The notes: a model not told the origin generated them from the sequence alone. A stretch of 64,000 bases of DNA from Candidatus Hydrogenedentota bacterium (GCA_029552745.1 JAKPDK010000184.1:310001-374000); one strand, 5' to 3'; positions 20,429 through 30,581 are shown, counted from the first letter of the stretch. Numbers and translations are program-made.

Positions 20429-21835
20429 GTGGATATGCCGAAAAAGAAAAACAAAGAAAACAAGTTTGTCAATACTCCGACGGATGTGATTCTGGAAAGC
20501 ATCTCTGATGGAGTATTTACCATCGACCTCGATTGGCAGGTGACTTCTTTTAATAGAGCCGCAGAGGCAATTACAGGAGTGCCTCGTGAAGAAGCCATCG
20601 GCAGGCTGTGCTCCGAGGTGTTCCGTTCCAGTCTATGCGGCGAAGACTGCGCCCTGCATCGGACATTACAGACGGGTAAGCCCGTGATAGGAAAATCGGC
20701 TTATATTATTGATGCCACGGGCAACCGCATCCCCATTAGCTTGTCCACGGGCGTGTTACGCGATGCGCAAGGAAAAGTCATTGGAGGGGTTGAAACCTTT
20801 CGGGACCTGTCGGACGTGGAAGCCTTGCGCAAGGAACTACAGGGGCGATATCACCTCGGCGATCTCACCAGCCGCAGTCCACTCATGCAGCGCATTTTCG
20901 AAGTCCTGCCGGCTATCGCCGCAAGCCCCAGTACCGTGTTGCTTGTGGGCGAAACCGGCACCGGAAAAGAACTGGTGGCGCGTACCCTGCACGCACTGAG
21001 CCCGCGGTCCCAAGGTCCCTTTATCGCGGTAAACTGCGCCGCTTTGCCTGATACCCTCTTGGAATCGGAACTTTTTGGTTACAAAGCAGGAGCTTTCACG
21101 GGCGCGGCAAAAGACAAGCCGGGACGCTTTGCACTGGCGCGTGGCGGCACAATATTTCTGGACGAAATCGGCGATGTTTCCCCCTCGCTTCAAGCGAAAC
21201 TCTTGAGAGTGCTCCAAGAACGCACCTACGAACCCCTGGGGGCAACCCGCACCGAGTCCACCGACGCCCGAATCATCACGGCAACTAATAAGGATCTTTT
21301 GGAAAAAGTGCATGAGGGTGAATTTCGCGAGGATTTGTATTACCGCATAAACGTAGTCCGAATAGAACTACCACCTCTACGCAAACGAAAAGAAGATATC
21401 CCCATGCTGGTGGAGGAGTTTCTGAAACGATTCAACCGTATCCATAACAAGACGATCGAAGGCATCTCGGGGGAAGCCCTCTCTCTCCTTATGGCATACG
21501 ATTGGCCAGGTAACATCCGACAATTGGAAAATGTCATCGAACGGGCTTTTGTGGTATGTCAAAGCCGGAACATATCCTTGGAACACCTACCACCGGAACT
21601 AACCGAAGGCAAAATTCCGCAGACCACTACGGGGGGAGTGCGCGAAGCGCGCAAAGCGCTGGACGCCCAAATGATCCAGATGGCGCTGGAAAAATGCGGA
21701 AATAACAAGGCTGCAGCGGCACGGGCACTGGGCATACACAAAACGACGTTGTTCCGAAAAATCAAGCAACTCGGCATATCGACCACTAACAAAAAGAAAA
21801 CATCCACGCGGCCGCTTAGACAAAAGCAAGGGTAA
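20429..21835 (+). CDS. PAS domain, sigma-54-dependent Fis-type transcriptional activator
   Basis: PAS domain; Walker A GETGTGKE; GAFTGA; GGTIFLDEIGDV; DWPGNIRQLENVIERA; C-terminal Fis HTH NNKAAAARALGIHKTTLFRKIKQLGI. Confidence 0.95.
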   Translation: MDMPKKKNKENKFVNTPTDVILESISDGVFTIDLDWQVTSFNRAAEAITGVPREEAIGRLCSEVFRSSLCGEDCALHRTLQTGKPVIGKSAYIIDATGNRIPISLSTGVLRDAQGKVIGGVETFRDLSDVEALRKELQGRYHLGDLTSRSPLMQRIFEVLPAIAASPSTVLLVGETGTGKELVARTLHALSPRSQGPFIAVNCAALPDTLLESELFGYKAGAFTGAAKDKPGRFALARGGTIFLDEIGDVSPSLQAKLLRVLQERTYEPLGATRTESTDARIITATNKDLLEKVHEGEFREDLYYRINVVRIELPPLRKRKEDIPMLVEEFLKRFNRIHNKTIEGISGEALSLLMAYDWPGNIRQLENVIERAFVVCQSRNISLEHLPPELTEGKIPQTTTGGVREARKALDAQMIQMALEKCGNNKAAAARALGIHKTTLFRKIKQLGISTTNKKKTSTRPLRQKQG

Positions 21836-21888
21836 ACAAAATGCGGCATGACCTGTGTTCCGAGTTCGAACGTGAGATGTGGCACACA

Positions 21889-22252
21889 AGTTCACGAACC
21901 TTTGGCACTGCATCGAGGAGGCAGACCAGGCTCATACGCTCGATTGTCATTGCGAGGAGCGAGTCCCCGAAGCGACGAAGCAATCCCCTCGTCTCTCGAA
22001 GGGGCACAACGTGTTTCGCCCTATCCCGTTTCCGGGTTTCTCCCCTGATACCCGAGGAGATTGCCACGTCGTGCCTGTCGGCACTCCTCGCCATGACAGG
22101 CGGCGGGTAATATGGCTTAGCACGGAAAAACGAGTAATCCTGAAAGATCGGTTTGGAAATGACTCAAATGAACTTCACGGTTGCAAGCGTCGGTAGTTCT
22201 CCCTCAATGACTTTAACAGAAAATGCCTAAGTTACTGGACTTATACAGAAAC
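21889..22252. repeat. Dispersed palindromic repeat, copy A (core plus shell)
   Basis: Left end AAGTTCACGAACCTTTGGCACTGC; core GTCATTGCGAGGAGCGAGTCCCCGAAGCGACGAAGCAATCCCCTC ... GAGGAGATTGCCACGTCGTGCCTGTCGGCACTCCTCGCCATGAC; right end AACAGAAAATGCCTAAGTTACTGGACTTATAC. Confidence 0.85.
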
Positions 22253-22380
22253 TTGAGAGTAACCCCAGAAAAGGATGATAATGGAAAGAAAATAGTTGAG
22301 CGGGGGCATAAGAAAAATCCCATCTCGAAAAGCGTTTTGGATGCCCTTCGCTCCCAAACCGATTGGAGGAGGATTTGACT

Positions 22381-23058
22381 ATGGACCAAGCAACGACACG
22401 GCTTCCGTTAATCGGCGAAAAGGCGCCGGCATTTGTGGCAGAGACCACGCAGGGAACCATTCGATTCCCCGATGATTACAAAGGCAAATGGGTGATTTTC
22501 TTTTCGCATCCAGCGGATTTTACGCCTGTCTGCACGACCGAGTTCATGACGTTCGCTGCGATGCAGCCCGAATTCGAAAAACTCAATTGCGCGCTGGTGG
22601 GTCTGTCGATTGACAGCACGTACAGCCATATCGCCTGGCTGCGCACGATCCGGGAAAAGATTGAGTTTAACGGCATGAAAAATATCGAAGTGACATTTCC
22701 GGTCATCAGTGATTTGACCATGGAAGTCGCAAAAGCGTACGGCATGCTACAGCCTGCGGCGAGTTCAACCCAAGCTGTTCGTGCTGTGTTCATCATCGAC
22801 CCCCAATCTGTGATTCGCTCCATCCTGTACTATCCGCTTAGTAATGGACGTAACATAGAAGAAATCAAGCGCCTTGTGATAGCCATGCAGACGTCGGATA
22901 AACACCACATTGCGACACCGGCAAATTGGCAACCCGGAGATGATGTTATCGTACCTCCGCCTGGTTCGTGCGGGACGGCAAAGGAGCGGGTGGAGAAACC
23001 AGCAGAAGGGACAAGAGTCCTCGACTGGTTCATGGTCTTTAAGAAATGCCCTAAATAA
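22381..23058 (+). CDS. Peroxiredoxin (1-Cys/Prx6-like)
   Basis: LIGEKAPAFVAETTQG, FFSHPADFTPVCTTEFMTF; ATG 22381 after GGAGGATTTG. Confidence 0.93.
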   Translation: MDQATTRLPLIGEKAPAFVAETTQGTIRFPDDYKGKWVIFFSHPADFTPVCTTEFMTFAAMQPEFEKLNCALVGLSIDSTYSHIAWLRTIREKIEFNGMKNIEVTFPVISDLTMEVAKAYGMLQPAASSTQAVRAVFIIDPQSVIRSILYYPLSNGRNIEEIKRLVIAMQTSDKHHIATPANWQPGDDVIVPPPGSCGTAKERVEKPAEGTRVLDWFMVFKKCPK

Positions 23059-23219
23059 TAAGGGCAATTTTAGACAAGCTGCGGTTCCAAACAGTATCCG
23101 TTGGGTCGCGAGGGTTTTTGGGGTCGGCGACCCATGAATAGTTTTTTGGACAGTGTAATGGTTCTTGTCCGATTTTTGGCGAAGTACTATCGCAACCTGA
23201 GATGATGGAGAAATGGAGG

Positions 23220-23723
23220 ATGAACGTATCGTATCGTCCTATCGGCGTGATACGCACCCCGCACCATTCACCGGAAACCACGCCAATTCAGCCGGTGTAT
23301 GCCCAAGATTACGAAGGGCAAGTGGAGGTTTTTCCCGAGTTCGAGGACGGTCTGAAAGATATTGAAGGATTTTCTCACATTTATCTCATCTATCATCTCC
23401 ATCGCGCAGAACCGCCACGATTGATAGTGAAGCCTTTTTTGCAGGATGTAGAAAGAGGCATTTTCGCAACGCGCGCCCCCTGCCGACCTAACCCGATAGG
23501 TTTAAGTATTGTGCACCTTGTTCGGCGAGAAGGCGGCGTCCTTCATGTCAGGGGAGTAGATATCCTTGATGGGACTCCCTTGTTGGATATCAAACCCTAT
23601 ACCACGCGGTTTGACTGTATTCAGACACTTCGAAACGGTTGGCAAGATGATGTGGATGACGCCACCGCAGAACAACGTGGACGGCGAAAGAAAATGGAGG
23701 GGGCGCGTGAAACATCGGAATAA
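23220..23723 (+). CDS. TsaA/TrmO-like tRNA (N6-threonylcarbamoyladenosine37-N6)-methyltransferase
   Basis: YRPIGVIRTPHHSPE, GLKDIEGFSHIYLIYHLH, GIFATRAPCRPNPIGLSIVHLVRR, DGTPLLDIKPY. Confidence 0.93.
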   Translation: MNVSYRPIGVIRTPHHSPETTPIQPVYAQDYEGQVEVFPEFEDGLKDIEGFSHIYLIYHLHRAEPPRLIVKPFLQDVERGIFATRAPCRPNPIGLSIVHLVRREGGVLHVRGVDILDGTPLLDIKPYTTRFDCIQTLRNGWQDDVDDATAEQRGRRKKMEGARETSE

Positions 23724-23797
23724 TGCAATGCGCGGTGCATTGTTAAGAGCAAAAACGGGACAAAAGTCGGTGGAAGTTCGGAACGCTGTGTAATCTC

Positions 23798-24628
23798 ATG
23801 ACTACCAACTCGATTACCATTTTGATGGACAATCGTGCCGAGCCACCGTTCCAGGCGGAACACGGTTTTTCGCTATGGATAGAGTACGACGGCTGCCACA
23901 TCCTTTTTGATACCGGCCAGACGAACGGTTTCATGGAGAATGCGGCACGTTTGGGAATTGATGTAACACAAGCCGACTACATCATCCTTAGCCATGGCCA
24001 TTACGACCATACGGGAGGACTGCCACACGTTTTACCCTTGGCGAAGCAGGCGGTTGTAGTCTGTCATCCCGGCGTGTTTGTTGACCGCTACAGCATACGG
24101 GAGGGAGAAACGAAATATATCGGGATGCCTCCCGAATCGCGACGCATGCTGCGGGAATTGGATGAGAAAAGATTGCGATTCGTGACTATGCCGACGGCAC
24201 TGAGCGCCAAGATTTTTTTAACGGGATACGTCCCGCGCAAAACGGACTACGAGGATACGGGAGGCCCCTTTTATCTCACACCTGATGGGGCTTCCCCAGA
24301 CCCTTTGGACGACGACCTGACCCTGTGGCTATCGACCGACCGGGGAATTATCCTCCTCGCAGGATGTTCCCATGCCGGGATAATAAATCAATGCTACTTC
24401 GTGCGAAAACAAGAAAAATCGGAAAAATTTCGGATCCTCGTCGGAGGGTACCACTTGATGAACGCCGATGAGAAACGACTCAACCAAACGATCAACGCAT
24501 TGCGAGAACTTGCTCCGGAACAGGTCGTCGCCTGCCACTGCACCGGAGAAGAAGCCACGACAAGGTTACAACACGAATTAGGCGCCATGATGGCTCTAGG
24601 CGCCGTCGGTCGGCGTTTCCTCATTTGA
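23798..24628 (+). CDS. MBL-fold metallo-hydrolase
   Basis: ILFDTGQTNGFMENA, IILSHGHYDHTGGLPHVL, LLAGCSHAGIINQC, VACHCTGEE. Confidence 0.92.
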   Translation: MTTNSITILMDNRAEPPFQAEHGFSLWIEYDGCHILFDTGQTNGFMENAARLGIDVTQADYIILSHGHYDHTGGLPHVLPLAKQAVVVCHPGVFVDRYSIREGETKYIGMPPESRRMLRELDEKRLRFVTMPTALSAKIFLTGYVPRKTDYEDTGGPFYLTPDGASPDPLDDDLTLWLSTDRGIILLAGCSHAGIINQCYFVRKQEKSEKFRILVGGYHLMNADEKRLNQTINALRELAPEQVVACHCTGEEATTRLQHELGAMMALGAVGRRFLI

Positions 24629-27410
24629 AGGCAACTCGCAGCGTCAGGATTTTCTTCTTGCCCAACCGAACCGCAATAGAGCGTCCTGCCACCGCCAAAC
24701 GCGACTCTGTTTTCTCTTCCAACGATACAATTTCTGCAGAACGGACAAGCTCCGAGAAGGTTAATTCCGCCTCCTCACGCCGACTGGAAGGATTAAACAG
24801 GCGAATTATAAGTTCTTCGCCTTCGTCGGACTTGTACAACCCCGAAAGTTGAACATTCTCACCCTTCAGTTCCATGAAACCGTAACGTTGGGGTAGTTTT
24901 CCTTCGTGCATGCCTGTTTGAGCGGGTAACACAGGAACGGTCAGACGGTCGGCGACGTTTAGGACTTCACCTTCGTCCCACGCTCCCTTGTGAGGGTAAA
25001 TGAAATAGCGAAACTCGTGTTCGCCCAACGCTTGCGAGCTCTTCATCTCAGGGTGGGAATCCCAGCGTTTACTCACCGTGGTGAGCGCTACCTCGTAAGC
25101 GCGCAGCAGGGTGAGCGCAATTGCCCGTTCCTCCCCTTGGGTCACCTCGTATTCACGCAACCCATCATTGATCACGGCCAGCCCCTTCTTTCCATTACTC
25201 ACATCAACAAACCGCTGCATGGGAAACGTAACACTTGCGCAACCGTGCCAGGGGCTATCCTGCCGGAAGACAATCGGACGCTCCACGACGTCAAATGCCG
25301 TCTCCACGTGACAGACCTCTGCTTTGGAACGCGTTGGGAAAAACACCCGCAAACGATGGCATTCCGATGGATTCACAAATCGGGTTTCGATTTCCACAGC
25401 AGGCGAATGTTTCCGCAAGGTCACCCACGACGTAATCACCAAATCTCGCAAGGTATCCGACCGCTTTGCGGCATTTCCAATCCCATCGCGGCGTTGCGAG
25501 GGATTGCCGTCGTTCTCTTCGAGCCCCGCAGGTATGCGCATGTGATAAACGATACGAAACCGAGCCAGTAACGCCCCATTCTCCTCACACGAAATTTCTA
25601 CTGGGAAGCCCACACTGCTGACAACCCGGTCGCACGCCGGGGAAAGATGCATCCACGCCATGCCGGCTTCGCCATCGTCTTCAAAATAATGCAAGTTTTC
25701 GTAAACGGTGCCCGTTGCTTTGTGCGTAACGTTTAAGGTCCCGTTTGGATTAATGTCCACTCGGACATAGCCATTTTCCATTGTGTAACGTCCAGTGACC
25801 AGACTCCCGTGGGCAAAACCTGCGCGTTCGTCTACGATAAAAGTGGCATACCCCAAGGCAGGAACGTGGGCAGCCTCCAAATGAACCGTGAAGCGTTCCA
25901 AATCCATCATGGCTTTGGCGTCTTTGGGATGCGCCATGATGGCATGACTCGGTCGGCGGGACACAAACTGAGTAGGCGCCGGTTTGTGGCTATCAATCGG
26001 ACGAAGACTGAACTCGCGCAGATTTCTAGTTTTGGGAATGTCGACAACCGCGGTGACAACTTCCGTGCGAGGGTAGGGCGTTGGATTAAACACGGTAATC
26101 AGGACATCTTGAGGCGTCACATTGGAATTGTCAATGGTACGTTGAATGGCTTGCAAACTGCGCTGTTTCACGCCCAGCGAAATATTTCTAACCTGCCGAA
26201 GACGGTAAATCATGTCGTGTTCAATGTCGTCCACGCCGCTTCCGGCGATGCTGTCATGGGCGTGACATTTCAACAAGGTTTTCCAAGCCATGTCGAGCAA
26301 AGCGGTTGGGTATTCAGCACCCTGTACCCATGCCAAAGCGGCAAACGGCTCGGTAGATCGCTGAAGATCGTTTTCTACCAACGCGTTAAGACGTTTCATT
26401 CTTGTTCTGCTGGACAGCACGTCGCTGTATAGGTGCATGATGAGAGGCATGGGCTTCGGGGTGCGGCGTTCCCCTTTGAGAACCGGCAAGTCTTTTACAG
26501 ATTTTTGAACCTTTTCGATATACGTGGGAAGATTGCTGTGAAACACCCGATCACCATCAAGCGATTCACGTACCGCAGCGAGGATTTCTATTTCGCGCTC
26601 ATCAGCGACGCTACTGTCATGCCCCATCATAAAAGCCAGATGCTTGGTGGTGGCAACTTCTGTTTCCATATCCCGAAGCTTTTTTGCAGCCTCTGCCGCC
26701 CGTGAAATGTCGTAGTTCTCTACAGGATCGAGCAAATTGTAATGGTTTAGACCGAACTCCGGAGTACACAAGCGGAAAGGACAGCCCCCTTGTTCCCAAG
26801 CATACGACCTTTGGTCTATCGTGGTCCCGTATACAACGGGCCTGTATACAAAGAAATAATAATTGTATCTTGCGAACGAGCTCATTTGAGACGCCAAAAT
26901 GCGAGTCCCGTCCGCCCCTTCAAACCAGAACTCGTTGGGTACTTCCTCATGCGACACCCCATGGTAAAACAACATGGCGTCAATACCGAACCCCGCGTAT
27001 ATCTGCGGCATTTGAGAATTTTGCCCGTAGGAGAATGGCGTGTAACCCACCTTCATCACCTTACCGAAGGACTTGGCAACCTTGTGACCGTATAGGAGGT
27101 TCCGCACAAGCGATTCTCCGTTAACACAAAAGCATTCGGGGGCTGTGTACCAGGGACCGACGAAGAGACGACCGTGGGTCACATGCTCTACAACACGCGT
27201 GCGGTTTTCAGGCCGGACTTCGAGATAATCCTCCAACGGGACGGTTTGAGAATCGAGCAAAAAGGCGGCATATTCGGGGCGCTTATCCAAAATATCAAGC
27301 AACTTGTCCATCATTTCGACAAGTTGCATTCTGGTCTCTTGGAAATTATAAAGCCACTCACGATCCCAATGCGTATTGGAGATGACATGGATTTCGTAGT
27401 TTTTTGCCAT
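24621..27410 (-). CDS. Glycoside hydrolase family 38 alpha-mannosidase
   Basis: VISNTHWDREWLYNFQETRMQLVEMMD, QNSQMPQIYAGFGIDAMLF, HAHDSIAGSGVDDIEHDM; 929 aa. Confidence 0.93.
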   Translation of the reverse strand: MAKNYEIHVISNTHWDREWLYNFQETRMQLVEMMDKLLDILDKRPEYAAFLLDSQTVPLEDYLEVRPENRTRVVEHVTHGRLFVGPWYTAPECFCVNGESLVRNLLYGHKVAKSFGKVMKVGYTPFSYGQNSQMPQIYAGFGIDAMLFYHGVSHEEVPNEFWFEGADGTRILASQMSSFARYNYYFFVYRPVVYGTTIDQRSYAWEQGGCPFRLCTPEFGLNHYNLLDPVENYDISRAAEAAKKLRDMETEVATTKHLAFMMGHDSSVADEREIEILAAVRESLDGDRVFHSNLPTYIEKVQKSVKDLPVLKGERRTPKPMPLIMHLYSDVLSSRTRMKRLNALVENDLQRSTEPFAALAWVQGAEYPTALLDMAWKTLLKCHAHDSIAGSGVDDIEHDMIYRLRQVRNISLGVKQRSLQAIQRTIDNSNVTPQDVLITVFNPTPYPRTEVVTAVVDIPKTRNLREFSLRPIDSHKPAPTQFVSRRPSHAIMAHPKDAKAMMDLERFTVHLEAAHVPALGYATFIVDERAGFAHGSLVTGRYTMENGYVRVDINPNGTLNVTHKATGTVYENLHYFEDDGEAGMAWMHLSPACDRVVSSVGFPVEISCEENGALLARFRIVYHMRIPAGLEENDGNPSQRRDGIGNAAKRSDTLRDLVITSWVTLRKHSPAVEIETRFVNPSECHRLRVFFPTRSKAEVCHVETAFDVVERPIVFRQDSPWHGCASVTFPMQRFVDVSNGKKGLAVINDGLREYEVTQGEERAIALTLLRAYEVALTTVSKRWDSHPEMKSSQALGEHEFRYFIYPHKGAWDEGEVLNVADRLTVPVLPAQTGMHEGKLPQRYGFMELKGENVQLSGLYKSDEGEELIIRLFNPSSRREEAELTFSELVRSAEIVSLEEKTESRLAVAGRSIAVRLGKKKILTLRVAFK

Positions 27411-27509
27411 ACCGTAATTCCTTTATCGTGAAATTGAAAAACATAGGTTGCGCAGATTCGCACCAAAGGTAGAGTGTATCAGATCCGCAACGCCGCGAGG
27501 AAAGTCAGG

Positions 27510-28319
27510 TTACTGACGAGGAGGACGCTGCCGCCGTTGTTGGAGCAACCATTTAATGTGCTTTTCCTCGCCATAGGCTTTGTCCCAGGAATTATGGCCG
27601 GTGTCTTCGAACTCCGTGTACTGAATGTTTCCGCCGGCGTCCCGCACGGCTTTCACCATTTTTCGGGACTCCTCCGGAGATACAACATCGTCGCTAGCGC
27701 CGTGGAATGCCCAAATAGGTAGTGTCGCCAATGACGACGCGTCTTTTTCTCTACCTCCACCGCAAATCGGCATGAGCGCTGCGAATTTTTCCGCGTGCTC
27801 GGCACCATACATCCAGCAGGCGTAACCGCCCATTGAAAGACCCGTTAGATACACCCGGTCGGGATCAATGTTGTATTCGCGCAGCGTTTTTTCCAAAGTT
27901 TGCTCGACATCTTTTCGGGCGCCATCCCACCACATCCGCTCCGGACATTGCGGCATGAGTACGAGACAGGGAAACCAGTCGGCATGTTTTCGTATTGCCC
28001 TGCCAATGCCCACTTCTGTCTGTTGGAGACCGTCGTTGCCTCGTTCCCCGGCTCCGTGCAGGAAGAGAATCAGGGGCCATTTCTTTTCGGGGTCATACTG
28101 TCTGGGTACATAGACGACATAGCGCCGTTCGGTTCCGTCAATTTCGATCCGTTTGTTAATGAAACCTGTTGCGATCCCCGCACGTTCCGCTGCCATACTG
28201 GTAACCCTTCTCGTGACACAACCTTGTAAAATCATCGGCAGACACATTAGCCCTATTACTATCCCATAGTAAGGGATGCATGCCCGCTTGCCATACGATA
28301 CACCTGTTTTGCTCTTCAT
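27510..28319 (-). CDS. Lipoprotein phospholipase/carboxylesterase-like hydrolase (alpha/beta fold)
   Basis: Lipobox-like LQGC; ILFLHGAGERGNDG, VYLTGLSMGGYACWMYG, PIWAFHGASDDVVSPEESRKMV, DTGHNSWDKAY. Confidence 0.9.
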   Translation of the reverse strand: MKSKTGVSYGKRACIPYYGIVIGLMCLPMILQGCVTRRVTSMAAERAGIATGFINKRIEIDGTERRYVVYVPRQYDPEKKWPLILFLHGAGERGNDGLQQTEVGIGRAIRKHADWFPCLVLMPQCPERMWWDGARKDVEQTLEKTLREYNIDPDRVYLTGLSMGGYACWMYGAEHAEKFAALMPICGGGREKDASSLATLPIWAFHGASDDVVSPEESRKMVKAVRDAGGNIQYTEFEDTGHNSWDKAYGEEKHIKWLLQQRRQRPPRQ

Positions 28320-28322
28320 GCT

Positions 28323-28745
28323 TTACACGTCCCCACTGCCTATAGCAACCTCGGTTTCAAGAACGCGCCTCAACTCCTCAGGCAACGTCGTCGCCCGTTT
28401 TTTCTCCGTATCGACCACGACATGGACAGTTCGCACGCGACATGCCAGCGTATTTGATGGTGTATATATCTCATAGGAAATCGAAAAGGATCGGCTTCGA
28501 ACCTCATCAACCCTGAGACGTACCGTCGCCAAGTCGCCCACCCATAAGGGGTTTTTGTAGTCGGCTTCAGCGTGAACAACCGGTATGAGGAATTTTTCTT
28601 GACGAAAGATTCTTCCGGCACCAAAACCTTTCGATTCCAGAAAGGCTTCGTAGGCATCATGTGCTAACGTGAAATATCTGCCAAAAAACAAAACGCCGGC
28701 TGCGTCCGCGTCATGGATACGTACAGGTGCTTGGTAAATAAACAT
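28323..28745 (-). CDS. Acyl-CoA thioesterase (4HBT/hotdog fold)
   Basis: VRIHDADAAGVLFFGRYFTLAHDAYEAFLE hotdog thioesterase motif. Confidence 0.9.
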   Translation of the reverse strand: MFIYQAPVRIHDADAAGVLFFGRYFTLAHDAYEAFLESKGFGAGRIFRQEKFLIPVVHAEADYKNPLWVGDLATVRLRVDEVRSRSFSISYEIYTPSNTLACRVRTVHVVVDTEKKRATTLPEELRRVLETEVAIGSGDV

Positions 28746-28760
28746 ATTTATCTCTATTAC

Positions 28761-30029
28761 TTACTTTAGAAATTCCCAAAAGTTGTCTCCGAATAACTTC
28801 TGCACGTCCCGACGAATATCTGCTTCGGTCAACTTCCAACCCGCTGTGACCAGATCGGTGTATTTGTCTGTCAGCACTTTTGCGAGGATCACCCGGGAAT
28901 GCTCCCATTTGTAGATCACTTGTTCGAGGACACGGGCATCGGAATGTTGAGGAATGAAACTCAACCCCAATAGCTCAAAACGCATCCGGCTCATTTCTTC
29001 TATGAGACTCGGATTGTTCAAGAACCACCAACAGCCAAACACCATCAAGTTGCGAAACTTGCGCGCAACGACGCAGAGTTCATGCTGGTTCTCTCGAGAC
29101 AACATGGTGACCATGAACCGATTAGACGGAAACTTAGCGCAAAGACGTTCCACCGAACGGACATTGGCAAAGCCCAAGCCGTCACCGGCAAGTCTCAAAT
29201 TGGGGTTGATCGCTCGCTGCACCCCAATCATCATGGCGAACGGCAAGTTACGGTCGCGCGCTACCGGCAAGACACATTGCTCCAACAACGTCGCCGTCGG
29301 CGATTCTTCAGGATATGTAAACGTCGGAGGCAAAGACACCGCCATGTACAAGGCTTTTGTCCGGAAAAGCCAATCCACAAGAAAACGACGCACCTCTTCC
29401 AAAGATTTTTTTGACAGGAGGGCGTCGGTCTCATAGCCCCAAGATTTTAGTAAACCGCAGGTGACTTTCCAGTTGAGAAGAAGCGGATCGATTCGAAGTG
29501 CCGCCAGGAATCGCGGGTCGGGCTGATAATGATCCAACCACACCTTTCTTTCCGTTTCGTCAAAGGGATCATTTGTCATGACCACCGATTTCAAGTTCGC
29601 CTGCTTAAAAACTGCGTTTACTTGGTCATCAACGGGGACATCTTTGAAAAAGGCGCGTATCGATTCGAGGTCCCGAGACGCCACAGGCGCGCCCAGTTTC
29701 GATAATGCCGTGACGACCCCTCGAGCTGCTTCACTGACAGGAGAACGCTCGACAAACAACGTCTTCCAGATGAACGCGGCTTGGTCGCTTTTCTCCATTG
29801 TCCAAAATTGCTCATAAGGAAGACTACTCGCACGGAGCGCTTCCGCAACCAGGTAGTGATACGTCAGTAATTCATCCACACCGTACAACAACATATCACC
29901 GAAAACTGGTGAAAACAGATGCGTGTGGATATCCGTGACAGGGGTTTCTGCAACAAGGCGTGCCACCGTGTCACGCAACGCCGAAATGTTATGACGGCTG
30001 AATTCCAAAGTTGATGCTGGTTCGCTCAT
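28761..30029 (-). CDS. Glucuronate isomerase-like (uronate isomerase, amidohydrolase superfamily)
   Basis: VTDIHTHLFSPVFGDMLLYGVDELLTYHYLVAEALR; MTNDPFDETER; start MSEPASTL preferred. Confidence 0.82.
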   Translation of the reverse strand: MSEPASTLEFSRHNISALRDTVARLVAETPVTDIHTHLFSPVFGDMLLYGVDELLTYHYLVAEALRASSLPYEQFWTMEKSDQAAFIWKTLFVERSPVSEAARGVVTALSKLGAPVASRDLESIRAFFKDVPVDDQVNAVFKQANLKSVVMTNDPFDETERKVWLDHYQPDPRFLAALRIDPLLLNWKVTCGLLKSWGYETDALLSKKSLEEVRRFLVDWLFRTKALYMAVSLPPTFTYPEESPTATLLEQCVLPVARDRNLPFAMMIGVQRAINPNLRLAGDGLGFANVRSVERLCAKFPSNRFMVTMLSRENQHELCVVARKFRNLMVFGCWWFLNNPSLIEEMSRMRFELLGLSFIPQHSDARVLEQVIYKWEHSRVILAKVLTDKYTDLVTAGWKLTEADIRRDVQKLFGDNFWEFLK

Positions 30030-30581
30030 AAAATACCCTTTTCTAGGCAGGTCTGGACGACTTGCAATCATGACGGTTTACCATTGAACAGCCTTCCGAG
30101 TCAAACAAGACACCACCCGTACTGTCGAACCACGATAAAAATGTCCCTTGATTCTGCCCGAAAGAAATGATTTGGGTGTTACAAGAGACACCTCATCCAA
30201 CAACTGTCACCAAGCCCTTAGGCAGGTTCCCAGCCTGGCATTTCAATTGCTAATTCAGCGTGTAGTCTTCAGGACGCTGGTCAGGACATTTGGAAATATG
30301 GGTAATCGACAGCGAAGACCGTGGTGCCTCTGCCGCACTTGTGTACGGCGCAGACCTCGGTGGGAAACGAATGGGCGCCCTCTACATCCCCCGTACACGG
30401 GGGAAAATAGGCTCCCCCTCCCCCGCGCGCGGGGATGGTTGCGGAGAAGCTGCACACCCACACCCTAGTCCCCTTGCCCACACACGTCGGGTCGAAGACC
30501 AGGTCGCTCAGGTCGGTGGAGTCCGTTTTCTTTTTTCGTGCCATAGAGGCTTACCTCTTCATCTCGTTGTGCGCTCGTTTT

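Noticed and set aside
21889-22252. Possible CRISPR array from recurring GTCATTGCGAGGAG units
   Set aside because: Units are dispersed over kilobases, palindromic, and without regular spacers; no cas genes seen
24990-26432. Plus-strand ORFs of 193 and 207 aa inside the GH38 gene
   Set aside because: Antisense to conserved alpha-mannosidase motifs; no recognisable domain
30388-30434. Type I-E CRISPR repeat remnants
   Set aside because: Only two GC hairpins in opposite orientation; hairpin resemblance alone is weak, so reported only as a low-interest palindrome patch
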